In this document: piece by piece, positions 10,499-17,231 of the stretch
Numbering within the stretch: the stretch's first letter is position 1
How the letters are laid out: every line of letters begins with the position of its first letter
NCBI GenBank assembly: GCA_947625175.1
Contig: CANQNI010000007.1
Coordinates: 1 to 18,997, forward strand
DNA: 18,997 bases
Source of the DNA: an uncultured Eubacteriaceae bacterium
Lineage (GTDB): Bacteria; Bacillota; Clostridia; Eubacteriales; Eubacteriaceae
Direction of reading: 5' to 3'
Notes under the pieces: generated by a model
What the model was told of the DNA's origin: nothing
What the model saw: only the letters and a program-made list of their open reading frames with translations
The model's database searches: none
Made by a program: the position numbers and the translations under genes

Positions 10499-11245
10499 AT
10501 GACCCAACAAGAATTAATTAAACAAGCCAAAAAAGTTTACAGTTTAGTTTTAAAATTTCAGAATGCTTTTAGCGTTGATACCGATGAAGAAAATAATTTT
10601 AAAGTTTTTGCTAGAAAACGAGATTTTACCCCAGAGCAATTAGCTATGCCCCATCTTTTTACTTTTGAGATGAATTATACAAACGCTATTTGCACCTATG
10701 TTTATAAAAACAAGGAATACGGGATCTGCATTACTGAAGAAAATATATATTTTACCAATCCTAAAGATAGCATGGAATTTATTGAAAATTTTCAAAACTT
10801 CTATAATTCCTTATTTGACTGGATCGGGAACTATGAAGCTAAACGACTGGATAAACCGAATCCAGATCACTCAGCTCAGAAAGCCTTTGATGACTTTTTT
10901 AATTTTCTAGATACACAGGATGAAACAATTTACTTACCTGAAAGAGCTGAAGATTGGACTCAGGAAATTATAGACAAAGTCAAAGATGATTATCGATTTA
11001 ACATAAATATAAATATCCCCAATAGAATCTGGGAGGTATCCAATAAAGATGGCCGGATAATTAGATATGAAGACCACCGTCACGGTGAATATAGCCTCCA
11101 GATGATTGTTAATGGCGAGATGTTTTGTATTAGAAATAATCAATACTGGCAATTAGTTAGAAATACTGAAAACCCCATTAAACCCGTTAGTTTTAAATTT
11201 ATAAAAAAGAAATTCAATCAATTAAAAGACTCCTTAAATCTTTAA
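10499..11245 (+). CDS. Unknown protein with a C-terminal RNN-W-like block
   Basis: A 248-residue protein starting MTQQELIKQAKKVYSLVLKF, eight bases after AAAAGGA. The first ~110 residues form a mixed alpha/beta part with many aromatic residues. A proline-rich link (KPNPDH) follows, then a second part. Residues about 178-220 (IWEVSNKDGRIIRYE, then GEMFCIRNNQYWQLV) resemble the GxM...RNN-WE(I/L) block of the small proteins at 8798-9049 and 9366-9626, suggesting one shared domain fused to a larger N-terminal domain. I recognise no enzyme motif. It carries the shared leader but no promoter, so it probably follows gene 5 through a leaky terminator. Confidence 0.7.
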   Translation: MTQQELIKQAKKVYSLVLKFQNAFSVDTDEENNFKVFARKRDFTPEQLAMPHLFTFEMNYTNAICTYVYKNKEYGICITEENIYFTNPKDSMEFIENFQNFYNSLFDWIGNYEAKRLDKPNPDHSAQKAFDDFFNFLDTQDETIYLPERAEDWTQEIIDKVKDDYRFNININIPNRIWEVSNKDGRIIRYEDHRHGEYSLQMIVNGEMFCIRNNQYWQLVRNTENPIKPVSFKFIKKKFNQLKDSLNL

Positions 11246-11281
11246 CACACTAAGCCTTCGAAAGAGGGCTTAGTAGTTAAA
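11241..11281 (+). terminator. Long hairpin after the 248-residue gene
   Basis: ACTAAGCC (11249-11256) pairs with GGCTTAGT (11267-11274); flanking TTTAAC and GTTAAA lengthen the stem. Only a weak T-tract follows (GATTTTATA), so termination may be partial. An inverted AAGAT/ATCTT repeat at about 11280-11294 lies before the XRE gene. Confidence 0.6.
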
Positions 11282-11319
11282 GATTTTATATCTTGTTATT
11301 AAATAAAATGGAGCTCAAA

Positions 11320-11526
11320 ATGAAAACAAAAATTCAGATCTTAAGAGAAACAAAAGGTTACTCAAAAAGAGAATTAGCCAGGTTAGCTGGTGTATCAGAT
11401 ACAACAATAAGAAGGCTGGAGGATGAACCGGAGAGATACCGAACAGCTACCCTGGAAACCTTAAAAAAAATTGCAGATGTTTTTAAAATAAAGGTAACAG
11501 ATTTAATTGATGAATCACTTTTATAG
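11320..11526 (+). CDS. XRE-family helix-turn-helix regulator, candidate for the regulon
   Basis: A 68-residue DNA-binding protein consisting of one HTH domain: MKTKIQILRETKGYSKRELA, then the recognition helix DTTIRRLED and the closing LKKIADVFKIKVTDLIDE. The start is the ATG at 11320, six bases after TGGAG; an extension to 11293 would translate that site. It is the only regulator coded inside the accessory block and the closest to the five operators, so it is the first candidate to bind the CAAC-N6-GTTG palindrome. This is inferred from position alone. It has its own terminator at 11525-11547. Confidence 0.85.
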   Translation: MKTKIQILRETKGYSKRELARLAGVSDTTIRRLEDEPERYRTATLETLKKIADVFKIKVTDLIDESLL

Positions 11527-11547
11527 CCCAGTTAATTGGGCTCTTTT
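11525..11547 (+). terminator. Terminator after the XRE gene
   Basis: AGCCCA (11525-11530) and TGGGCT (11537-11542) form the stem, beginning in the stop codon, followed by CTTTT. Confidence 0.75.
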
Positions 11548-11599
11548 CATTTGTCTATAATTAATTTTTTATAGAAATAATTTAGAAAGGAGGAGCCGT

Positions 11600-11788
11600 A
11601 TGAATTCTTATGAAGTTTCTATGGATTTAAATTTAGGTCAGGTTATTAAAGCTGATTCAAAAGAAGAAGCAAGAGATCTTTTTATCGCTCGTTTATATAG
11701 GCTGGCTAGAAAATACAGGATTGAAATTAATAATGAATTATTAGAAGAGATTTCTATTCAGGACTTACCAGTAAAAGTAGTTGAATAG
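11600..11788 (+). CDS. Small hypothetical protein, weakly DpnD/PcfM-like
   Basis: The 62-residue protein starts at an ATG after a perfect AAAGGAGGAG. It reads MNSYEVSMDLNLGQVIKADS, then EEARDLFIARLYRLARK and a short acidic end. The strand-strand-helix order, with YEV at the start and A-(D/E)-S-KEEA before the helix, resembles the small DpnD/PcfM-like domain found in mobile elements, but the match is loose. No partner gene is beside it. It is the last plus-strand gene before attP. Confidence 0.65.
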   Translation: MNSYEVSMDLNLGQVIKADSKEEARDLFIARLYRLARKYRIEINNELLEEISIQDLPVKVVE

Positions 11789-11894
11789 AAGACAGAATAA
11801 GCCAAAGGCCTAAACTGCCTTCCGAAACAACTGATAATAATTATAAAACAATTACAATTATTGGTCTAGTCAGAATTTACTCAATTTACCCAAG
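11789..11894. other. Non-coding stretch with small inverted repeats
   Basis: I see no gene here. AAGGC (11805-11809) and GCCTT (11817-11821) can form a short hairpin. A pair of AT-rich inverted arms (AATAATT and AATTATT) lies at about 11836-11865. It may belong to the outer part of the attachment region, but nothing shows this. Confidence 0.4.
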
Positions 11895-11933
11895 GAGTTT
11901 ACTAATTAATTAACGGTTAGTAAACTCTTTTTT
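11895..11933 (+). terminator. Strong terminator at the end of the accessory block
   Basis: GAGTTTACTAA (11895-11905) pairs perfectly with TTAGTAAACTC (11917-11927), and T6 follows. It stops plus-strand transcription before the attachment region. Confidence 0.9.
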
Positions 11934-11938
11934 CTTAT

Positions 11939-11977
11939 AAATTAAGCTTCCAGGACGGCCAAATTTAAGCTTAATTT
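11939..11977. repeat. 11-bp inverted repeat
   Basis: AAATTAAGCTT (11939-11949) and AAGCTTAATTT (11967-11977) are exact inverted copies 17 bases apart and extend by one T-A pair. No T-tract follows. It could be a protein-binding site in the attachment region or a structural element; the role is open. Confidence 0.6.
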
Positions 11978-11992
11978 AACCGTATTTAAACG

Positions 11993-12024
11993 AAAAAAAA
12001 GCTCCGGAATACTTTCCGAAGCTC
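11993..12024 (-). terminator. Terminator of the integrase transcript, beyond attP
   Basis: AGCTCCGGAA (12000-12009) and TTCCGAAGCT (12014-12023) form the stem, with one G-U pair. On the minus strand T8 follows (12000-11993). The integrase stops at 12270, so its transcript crosses the attachment region before this terminator. Integration within attP would remove the terminator from the transcript. Confidence 0.8.
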
Positions 12025-12060
12025 TGAATTGATTAGCTTAAATGTTAATTTTTTTATTTT

Positions 12061-12265
12061 GTTTGCAACACGTTTGCAACAAAGCTTTATATAAATGTGA
12101 TAACTACGCGAGATTTTTCAAAATTGGTGATCTCGAATGCTCTCAGTTTTGGTTAAAATTATTTAATTATATAAAGATTTCTCAATTTAATTATAATCAA
12201 AAAACGCCCTAAAACAGCCTAAATTTACCCCCGTTTGCAACACGTTTGCAACACATTTGCAACAC
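12061..12265. other. attP region with five integrase arm-type direct repeats
   Basis: The 11-base unit GTTTGCAACAC occurs five times in the same direction: 12061-12071, 12072-12082 (last base A), 12233-12243, 12244-12254 and 12255-12265 (first base A). Two tandem clusters of two and three units flank about 150 bp immediately after the integrase gene. This is the arrangement of arm-type binding sites of tyrosine integrases that carry an N-terminal arm-binding domain. Between the clusters an inverted repeat CGAGAT (12109-12114) and ATCTCG (12130-12135) with a 15-base centre is a candidate for the core where strands are exchanged. I cannot match the core to a tRNA or another host gene. Confidence 0.75.
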
Positions 12266-12269
12266 GGAT

Positions 12270-13250
12270 TTAATCCAGTAATTCAATAGCTGATTTAAGC
12301 TGAGCTAAAGTTTTATGAGTATAAACTCTTTCCCCAACTCCTGGTCCTTGATGACCCATTATTAAATTGATAACATTATTATTAACATTTAAGTTATCGA
12401 GCCTTGTCCTAAGAGTGTGTCGGCACTCGTGGGGGATATGGCTCATTTTTAATGCCGTCATTACTTTTTTAAACCGAACCCGATATTGTTTTGATTTATA
12501 GTTTAAAAAGGTTTTACCATTAGCTTGAGCAACCCTGTTTTCTACAATTGGTAAAATTTTAGAATGGATCGGGATAATTCTATCTTTACCAGCTTTAGTT
12601 TTAATACCGCCTTTTAATAAGCCATTTTCCAGATCGATATTTTCTACTAAAAGCTTTTCAATTTCTCCAGATCTCATTCCGGTATAAATATTAAACAAAA
12701 CCAGGTCAACATCTTCAACAACACCGAGATTTTCCCATAAAATTTTAATTTCTTCTTCTGAGAATGGAACCTTTTCCTTAGCATTAGAATCTCTATAAGC
12801 CGGGAGATTCTCACTATATTTCTTATTAATAATGTCATATTCATAAGCTATGTTATCCATCGCTTTAAATAATTGTTTTAAAGCGAGCTGAGTTGAATTC
12901 CCAACTCCCGGCTGTTCGATTATAGAAGAAAAATGAAAAGTTTTTAAATCCGCATAAGGAATTTCATATAACTCTTTGCAGTAATTTCTGTATTTGCTTT
13001 TATATTTTCTAATAGTATGATCGCTAAGCAAATTACTTTTACGCTCAATTAAAAGATTAAAAACTTCTGAAAAAGTTGCTTTCTTTTTATTGATATCCCA
13101 GGGTTCTTTATGAAAATCTGCCAGTAGAGCTAGCCCCTCTTCACGAGTTTCTGTATATCCCAATATCTCTTTCTGGAACCTTATTACAAAAGGTTTTCTT
13201 CTGTTTCCTGAAAGCTTGGAAATAGATCCATATCCGTTTGGCAATTTCAT
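12270..13250 (-). CDS. int: Phage integrase, tyrosine recombinase
   Basis: A 326-residue site-specific recombinase that would join phage attP to the bacterial attB. Residues 1-50 (GYGSISKLSG and RKPFVIRF) form the small arm-binding domain. Residues about 57-150 form the SAM-like core-binding domain (FSEVFNLLIERK). The catalytic domain shows the full set R193 (TGMRSGE), K219 (KTKAGKDR), H274 and R277 (HECRH), H300 (IMGHQ) and the nucleophile Y310 (ERVYTHK). The length is usual for Firmicute phage integrases, a little short. The ATG lies seven bases after ACGAGG, just after the repressor gene, so integrase and repressor are one minus-strand unit. The five arm-type repeats begin five bases beyond its stop. 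Confidence 0.95.
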   Translation of the reverse strand: MKLPNGYGSISKLSGNRRKPFVIRFQKEILGYTETREEGLALLADFHKEPWDINKKKATFSEVFNLLIERKSNLLSDHTIRKYKSKYRNYCKELYEIPYADLKTFHFSSIIEQPGVGNSTQLALKQLFKAMDNIAYEYDIINKKYSENLPAYRDSNAKEKVPFSEEEIKILWENLGVVEDVDLVLFNIYTGMRSGEIEKLLVENIDLENGLLKGGIKTKAGKDRIIPIHSKILPIVENRVAQANGKTFLNYKSKQYRVRFKKVMTALKMSHIPHECRHTLRTRLDNLNVNNNVINLIMGHQGPGVGERVYTHKTLAQLKSAIELLD

Positions 13251-13265
13251 AACAGACCTCGTGAC

Positions 13266-14027
13266 TTATGCTTTCCCTAAAACTTTTCCCTGAATTATTA
13301 AGGATTTATTAACTGGAATAGGTTTATAGTTTTTATTATGAGATATTAAATAACCATAGCCGAATTCTTTAACAAATTCATCTCCTAAAAAGTTAAAAAC
13401 CCCAATTTCTCCAGGTTCTAATTGATTAGTTCTTTTAACAAATAAACGGTCTCCAGAACTAAAAGTTGGCTCCATACTGTCACCAGTAACGCTAATAACA
13501 AAATCTGTTTCTTCCGGAACTCTAGAACTTGGAATAGATATCTTTTCTGCGGTAGCTTCTTCGATTCGATTTCCTGGTCCCATACTGGCAGCTTCCAGAT
13601 AGTAAGGGAGCTCGGTATAGGAGACCTCCGCTGTTTCAGTATTATCTGCATAGACGGTTTCAGAAATCATTGGCATAAAGGTTATAACTTTATCGTTTTG
13701 ACTTTGTTTTAACCGATAGCCTAAATCTAATAAAGTCTCTTTATTAAAAGCATCTAATCCACCAAAAAGCTCTAGAAGTTCAGTTTCTAATGAAGTTAAG
13801 TTTTCATAAGGATTTTTTTGTTTCTTGACAATTTTTCCTTTAGCTAATTGATTGGCATCTATGTTGAGAAAATTTGTAATTCTTAACACCGTTGCTAAAT
13901 TAGCTTTTCCCAAACCACGTTTTAAAATTGATCTAATTGTTGATTCGGGCATCCCAATAGCTTTAGCGAAATTACGGATAGTCTTAAAATTGTCAAGAAT
14001 ATACTCTTTTAATCTTTTCTCAACCAT
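13266..14027 (-). CDS. LexA/CI-like repressor with HTH and S24 peptidase domains
   Basis: A 253-residue master repressor of lysogeny. The N-terminal ~65 residues are an HTH (FKTIRNFAKAIGMPESTIRS, then LRITNFLNIDANQL). The C-terminal half is an S24 self-cleavage/dimerisation domain with the nucleophile S184 (VTGDSMEPTFSSGD) and the likely general base K220 (GDEFVKEFG). EAASMGPG at about residue 145-152 is the likely cleavage area. Such repressors are destroyed by RecA-stimulated self-cleavage during the SOS response, which induces the phage. I choose the ATG at 14027, eight bases after ACGAGG; a GTG at 14036 lies within that site region. It faces the Cro-like gene across a divergent control region. 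Confidence 0.93.
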   Translation of the reverse strand: MVEKRLKEYILDNFKTIRNFAKAIGMPESTIRSILKRGLGKANLATVLRITNFLNIDANQLAKGKIVKKQKNPYENLTSLETELLELFGGLDAFNKETLLDLGYRLKQSQNDKVITFMPMISETVYADNTETAEVSYTELPYYLEAASMGPGNRIEEATAEKISIPSSRVPEETDFVISVTGDSMEPTFSSGDRLFVKRTNQLEPGEIGVFNFLGDEFVKEFGYGYLISHNKNYKPIPVNKSLIIQGKVLGKA

Positions 14028-14040
14028 AATTATCACCTCG

Positions 14041-14227
14041 TAATCATATTTTAACAGACCTGCGCTATTTTTGAAACATTATAGCGAAAAATTAAAATTT
14101 ATAACGAAAATTCACTATAATTTATTGACAAAAGCGCAGTTGAACTTTACAATAGTAAATGGAAAACGCAAATGCGCTAAAAAAGTTTCTGTATAACTCA
14201 AATGCGCTATTTAAATAAGGAGGAGTC
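14041..14227. promoter_or_regulatory. Divergent immunity control region with repeated operators
   Basis: Rightward promoter: TTGACA (14125-14130), 17-base spacer, TACAAT (14148-14153). The leftward promoter of the repressor is less clear; TATAAT on the minus strand at about 14077-14082 is the best -10. CAAATGCGCTA occurs exactly at 14169-14179 and 14199-14209, 30 bp or about three helix turns apart, both after the rightward start point. Related forms are AAAGCGCAGTTG inside the rightward spacer (14131-14142), CTGCGCTATTT near 14058 and TATAGCGAAAA near 14080. These are probable operators for the repressor and the Cro-like protein. Confidence 0.75.
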
Positions 14228-14449
14228 ATGTACCCAAATGTAAATGCTGAATGTGCTAGAAAAGGAATAACCAGAAAATTTTTAGCTCAACAGGTTCTTC
14301 ATATTACACCAGGAACTTTAAGCAAAAAGCTAAAAAAAAGAAACGGATTCTCGTTTGAAGAAGCACAGAAAATTCAGGAATATTTAAATCCTGGGATGGA
14401 TTTAAACAAGCTGTTTGAATTTGATAGTAGAGATGAAGTAAATGGATAA
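14228..14449 (+). CDS. Cro-like phage regulator
   Basis: This 73-residue DNA-binding protein is the first gene of the early operon, with AAGGAGGAG before its ATG. The sequence MYPNVNAECARKGITRKFLA, then LSKKLKKRNGFSFEEAQKIQ and LFEF, is the form of the small XRE proteins (MYPNLrAEmarkgit...) that face the repressor in many Firmicute phages. It probably binds the same operators as the repressor and shuts down lysogeny. The stop overlaps the next gene by eight bases, indicating coupled translation. Confidence 0.85.
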   Translation: MYPNVNAECARKGITRKFLAQQVLHITPGTLSKKLKKRNGFSFEEAQKIQEYLNPGMDLNKLFEFDSRDEVNG

Positions 14450-14681
14450 ATTACCAGAAAATTTATATGCAGGTACCTGGAAAATTATAGCAGGTGTACC
14501 AAGTCCGGCAGAAAACGAGTTTGTTATAACTGGATATGATCCAGAAAGTCTAACCCCATATGGAACCTGGACTTGTTTTATTGATGAAAGAAAGCAGAAA
14601 TATGAAACATTATGGGGGCATTACTTTAGAGATAAAGATACCGCCATAAAGGACATGTTAAAAAGAGCGAAAATCAAATGA
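14442..14681 (+). CDS. Unknown early protein, relative of the 10224 gene product
   Basis: The 79-residue protein overlaps both neighbours (8 and 4 bases). It contains ENEFVITGYDPESLTPYGTW, TCF, LWGHYFRDKDTAIKDMLKRA. The same landmarks, in order, occur in the 70-residue protein at 10224-10436: GY(N/D)P(K/E)S, W(V/T)CF, WG.Y and a closing helix with KR. Proteins of this kind are common as small unknowns in Firmicute phages. Two copies in one genome under different promoters, one in the early operon, suggest a role that is needed in more than one phase. Confidence 0.75.
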   Translation: MDKLPENLYAGTWKIIAGVPSPAENEFVITGYDPESLTPYGTWTCFIDERKQKYETLWGHYFRDKDTAIKDMLKRAKIK

Positions 14682-15052
14682 CTTTTACTACAGAGGATTT
14701 TAAAAAGGCTCTAAATAAGTCAGGTTTAACTCAAAAGCAACTGGCTGAAAAAACAGGAATATCACAAAAGCAGATCTCACAATATGTACACGGAGTTATA
14801 CCTGGAGCCAGTAATCAGGAAAAAATTAAAAAAGCCTTAGAAGAGCATCAGCTCAATCAGGATGAGGATAAGACAGAAAAGTTAAAACGGGCAGCTCAAA
14901 AATTAGATATGAGTTTAGAATCCTTAAAAATCTGTTTAATTAAAGAACTGATAAAACCTCAAATAGGTGTAGCAATACCCCATAACAATCATTTTAGCTA
15001 CACCATATTTGAAAATAGATTAAATAAATATCTCGAAGGAGACGATTTTTAA
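14678..15052 (+). CDS. XRE-family regulator in the early operon
   Basis: A 124-residue protein that starts in an ATGA overlap with the previous stop. The first ~55 residues form an HTH of XRE type (FKKALNKSGLTQKQLAEKTG, then ISQKQISQYVHG and KIKKALEEH). The rest is a charged linker and a helical part (KLKRAAQKLDMSLESLKICL) of unknown role that may allow oligomers. As a third regulator after Cro it may control middle gene expression. No binding site can be assigned to it. Confidence 0.8.
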   Translation: MTFTTEDFKKALNKSGLTQKQLAEKTGISQKQISQYVHGVIPGASNQEKIKKALEEHQLNQDEDKTEKLKRAAQKLDMSLESLKICLIKELIKPQIGVAIPHNNHFSYTIFENRLNKYLEGDDF

Positions 15053-15094
15053 TCTAATTAAATTATACCACTGAAATTAAAAAAGGAGGTTCTA

Positions 15095-15247
15095 TTGAAA
15101 AAGGATTTAAAACAACGTTACCAGGATGATCCTAATCAGGCTCTACTGGATGAAGTTTTGGATGTGATACAGGAAACAAAAAATCCTGTAACAAAGCTAG
15201 AAGCAATTAAAATAGCTTATTCACTTAAAGATGATTCTGTTTGTTAG
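15095..15247 (+). CDS. Small early protein with TTG start
   Basis: The 50-residue protein starts with TTG at 15095, five bases after a perfect AAGGAGG. It is helical and charged: LKKDLKQRYQDDPNQALLDE, then LDVIQETKNPVTKLEAIKIA and YSLKDDSVC. I do not recognise it. The strong ribosome site and the close fit to the next gene (whose ribosome site overlaps its stop) support it as coding. A small early regulator or replication accessory is possible. Confidence 0.7.
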   Translation: MKKDLKQRYQDDPNQALLDEVLDVIQETKNPVTKLEAIKIAYSLKDDSVC

Positions 15248-15255
15248 GAGATTTA

Positions 15256-15477
15256 ATGAAAGATCAGGAATTAGTTTCAGAAGAAAGGCATTATAACAAT
15301 CTTCTCTATTTAAGAGAATTGGTAAAGATCAGAATTGATGATTTCGTTGAAAGTAAAAAGGAGGGAGATTTAGTCAACGAAGATGCAGTAATTGAAGATC
15401 TTGAGAATTTAGAAATTATTGATAATTGTCTTACAAAAGTTTATTCAACAGTTAAATTTTTTGATAACGAAAAATAA
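15256..15477 (+). CDS. Small acidic early protein
   Basis: A 73-residue acidic helical protein. The ATG at 15256 follows TTAGGAG, five bases away; a TTG at 15241 lies before that site and is rejected. Its sequence begins MKDQELVSEERHYNNLLYLR and has ELVKIRIDDFVESKKEGD and a helical end. It looks like a helical bundle or coiled coil. No family is recognised. It ends directly before the 15478-15509 hairpin. Confidence 0.75.
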   Translation: MKDQELVSEERHYNNLLYLRELVKIRIDDFVESKKEGDLVNEDAVIEDLENLEIIDNCLTKVYSTVKFFDNEK

Positions 15478-15509
15478 AGGTATCAGAAAAAACCGAACCA
15501 CTGATACCT
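15478..15509. other. 9-bp hairpin without plus-strand T-tract
   Basis: AGGTATCAG (15478-15486) and CTGATACCT (15501-15509) form a perfect stem around a 14-base loop, beginning at the last base of a stop codon. On the plus strand GAAAAAG follows, so it is not a plus-strand terminator. On the minus strand TTTATTTTT follows, which would end an antisense transcript, but no minus-strand gene lies nearby. It may be an mRNA-stability or processing element between the regulator and replication genes. Confidence 0.5.
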
Positions 15510-15597
15510 GAAAAAGTCAACTTAAATTAATTTTAAAACCTTAATTTTATTAAATCAATCGTGTTTACTTTAATTTTATAAAAAAGTAGGAAAATTA

Positions 15598-16062
15598 ATG
15601 AATTTAATAATTACTAATACAAATTTAGATGAATTAACCGCTATTTGCTCTCGAATTGGCACCCCCAGTTTTTATGAAATAGAAAAAGCTGAAAAAGAAA
15701 ACGCCAATTTAAATGAGGTAGCTAATTCAGCAGAAAATTATGCTGAGTACGAAGACAAAGTACAAAAGAAAATAGATCAGGCTGTAAAAGCCGGTCAATC
15801 TATCAAAAATGAAAAACCGGAGCCAAAGGCTCAAAAGCCTAAACAGGAAAAACCAGAACCTGAATTACATTTAGACGGGCCACCACCAAGTGAAATAACT
15901 CTTCATGATTTACAGATCTTATCCGGAGAAATAGTTAAAGCTGGAAGAAGAGACGCTCTTGAAGACTATTTAAGTAAAAAGAAATACGCCTCTATTTTGA
16001 AAGTAGAAAAAGAAAACTATTCAAAAGTTTATGAGGACTTAAAGAAAATAAAAGGTGAGTAA
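15598..16062 (+). CDS. rrp5-like small phage protein before the replication genes
   Basis: The 154-residue protein has an acidic helical first third, a lysine- and proline-rich linker (KPEPKAQKPKQEKPEPE) and a C-terminal domain at about residues 98-150 (ITLHDLQILSGEIVKAGRRD). In Firmicute phages the gene before DUF2800 often codes for a protein with such a C-terminal domain (LT..D...L...IVKAGKRDE...LL.KYGA..L), sometimes called rrp5-like by annotation pipelines although it has no link to ribosome assembly. Its function is unknown. The repeated lysine and proline linker suggests a flexible tether. The gene ends one base before the DUF2800 start, so the two are probably translated together. Confidence 0.65.
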   Translation: MNLIITNTNLDELTAICSRIGTPSFYEIEKAEKENANLNEVANSAENYAEYEDKVQKKIDQAVKAGQSIKNEKPEPKAQKPKQEKPEPELHLDGPPPSEITLHDLQILSGEIVKAGRRDALEDYLSKKKYASILKVEKENYSKVYEDLKKIKGE

Positions 16063-17217
16063 ATGTCGGGAGCTCATGCCAAATTAGCTCCGTCAGCAAG
16101 CGAAAGATGGATTAACTGTCCAGGATCCGTAAAACTTTCAGAGAATTTTCCCGATACAACTAGTATTTATGCCAAAGAAGGAAGTCTAGCTCATAAACTG
16201 GGCGAGATAAAACTAAAAAGCAGGCAATTCAATAAAGAAATAGATGCTAAGGAATATCAGAAAATTCAGGATAATGAACTCTATTCGGCTGATATGGAGG
16301 ACTTTACAGATGAATATGTTGAATATATTGAAGCTATAATTAACAGCTTTGATATTAATCCCTTTATTGAAATCGAAACGAATCTGGATTTAAGTTTTAT
16401 CGCTCCGAATACCTTTGGAACTGCCGACTGCCTTATTTTAGATGGAGATACGCTTCATGTAGTCGACTTTAAATACGGAAAAAATGTCGAAGTTGATCCG
16501 ACTGAAAATCCCCAAATGATGATCTATGCTTTGGGAGCTCTTAAGATGTATGACGGATTAATCTTTGATATTAAAAATGTAACCATGCATATTGTTCAGC
16601 CAAGAAAAAATAATCTTAGTAGCTGGACAGTTTCGAAAGCTGAGTTACTAAATACCTTAGAAACCGTAATTAAACCGAAAGCAGATGAAGCCTTATCCGA
16701 TCACGGTGAAACCAAATATGGCGACTGGTGTATTTTTTGTAAAGCCAAACCTATCTGTAGAGCTTATTCAGAAAGATTTAATCCTCAATTTAAAGTTGAT
16801 AACCCAAAAGAATTAAGTAATAAGGAAATAGCTGAACGAATTTCAGTATTGGAAGGAATGAACGGCTATTTAAAGACTTTAAAGGAATATGCAGTTGAAA
16901 AAGCTCTCGAAGGAGAGGAATTTCCAGGATATAAGGTGGTTGAAGGACGGAGTGCTCGTAAATGGACAGATCAAGCAAAAGCTTTTGATATTGCTGAAGG
17001 TGCCGGATTTGACCATTCAGTTTTATATGAACAAGTACCATTAACTCTACCAAAAGTTGAAACAATGATGGGAAAGAAAACATTTGATGAATTACTAGGG
17101 GACTTTGTAGAAAAACCAAAAGGAAAACCGACCTTAGTAGAAGATAAAGACAAACGTGATAATTACCAGATTCAAACAGTCTGGGATGATTTTAAAGATT
17201 TAGAAGCAGAAGAATAA
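16063..17217 (+). CDS. DUF2800 family, Cas4/RecB-like PD-(D/E)xK nuclease with Fe-S cysteines
   Basis: A 384-residue protein with the hallmark start HAKLAPSASERWINCPGS and AKEGSLAHKLGE of DUF2800. The nuclease core shows D122 (TADCLI) and D135-F-K137 (HVVDFKYG), followed by QMMIYALGAL. Cysteines C19, C223, C226 and C232 (DWCIFCKAKPIC) have the layout that holds a 4Fe-4S cluster in Cas4 and AddB. The family is thought to act as a DNA exonuclease or end-processing enzyme in replication and recombination, probably with the ssDNA-binding-type protein coded next to it. The last 130 residues are a charged domain of unknown role. The order rrp5-like, DUF2800, DUF2815, polymerase is the usual one in such phages. 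Confidence 0.9.
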   Translation: MSGAHAKLAPSASERWINCPGSVKLSENFPDTTSIYAKEGSLAHKLGEIKLKSRQFNKEIDAKEYQKIQDNELYSADMEDFTDEYVEYIEAIINSFDINPFIEIETNLDLSFIAPNTFGTADCLILDGDTLHVVDFKYGKNVEVDPTENPQMMIYALGALKMYDGLIFDIKNVTMHIVQPRKNNLSSWTVSKAELLNTLETVIKPKADEALSDHGETKYGDWCIFCKAKPICRAYSERFNPQFKVDNPKELSNKEIAERISVLEGMNGYLKTLKEYAVEKALEGEEFPGYKVVEGRSARKWTDQAKAFDIAEGAGFDHSVLYEQVPLTLPKVETMMGKKTFDELLGDFVEKPKGKPTLVEDKDKRDNYQIQTVWDDFKDLEAEE

Positions 17218-17231
17218 AGAAAGGAAAAAAC

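Noticed and set aside
10698..11152. Two alternative frames inside the 248-residue gene
   Set aside because: No ribosome sites; the longer frame has the shared leader and a continuous, plausible protein.
12061..12265. CRISPR array
   Set aside because: The repeats are only 11 bases long and tandem without spacers, and no cas genes are present. They fit integrase arm sites.
13418..14043. Frames in other phases over the repressor gene
   Set aside because: The HTH and S24 motifs are continuous in the repressor frame.
16790..17153. Minus-strand frames inside the DUF2800 gene
   Set aside because: They are shadows of a well-supported nuclease gene and have no start signals.
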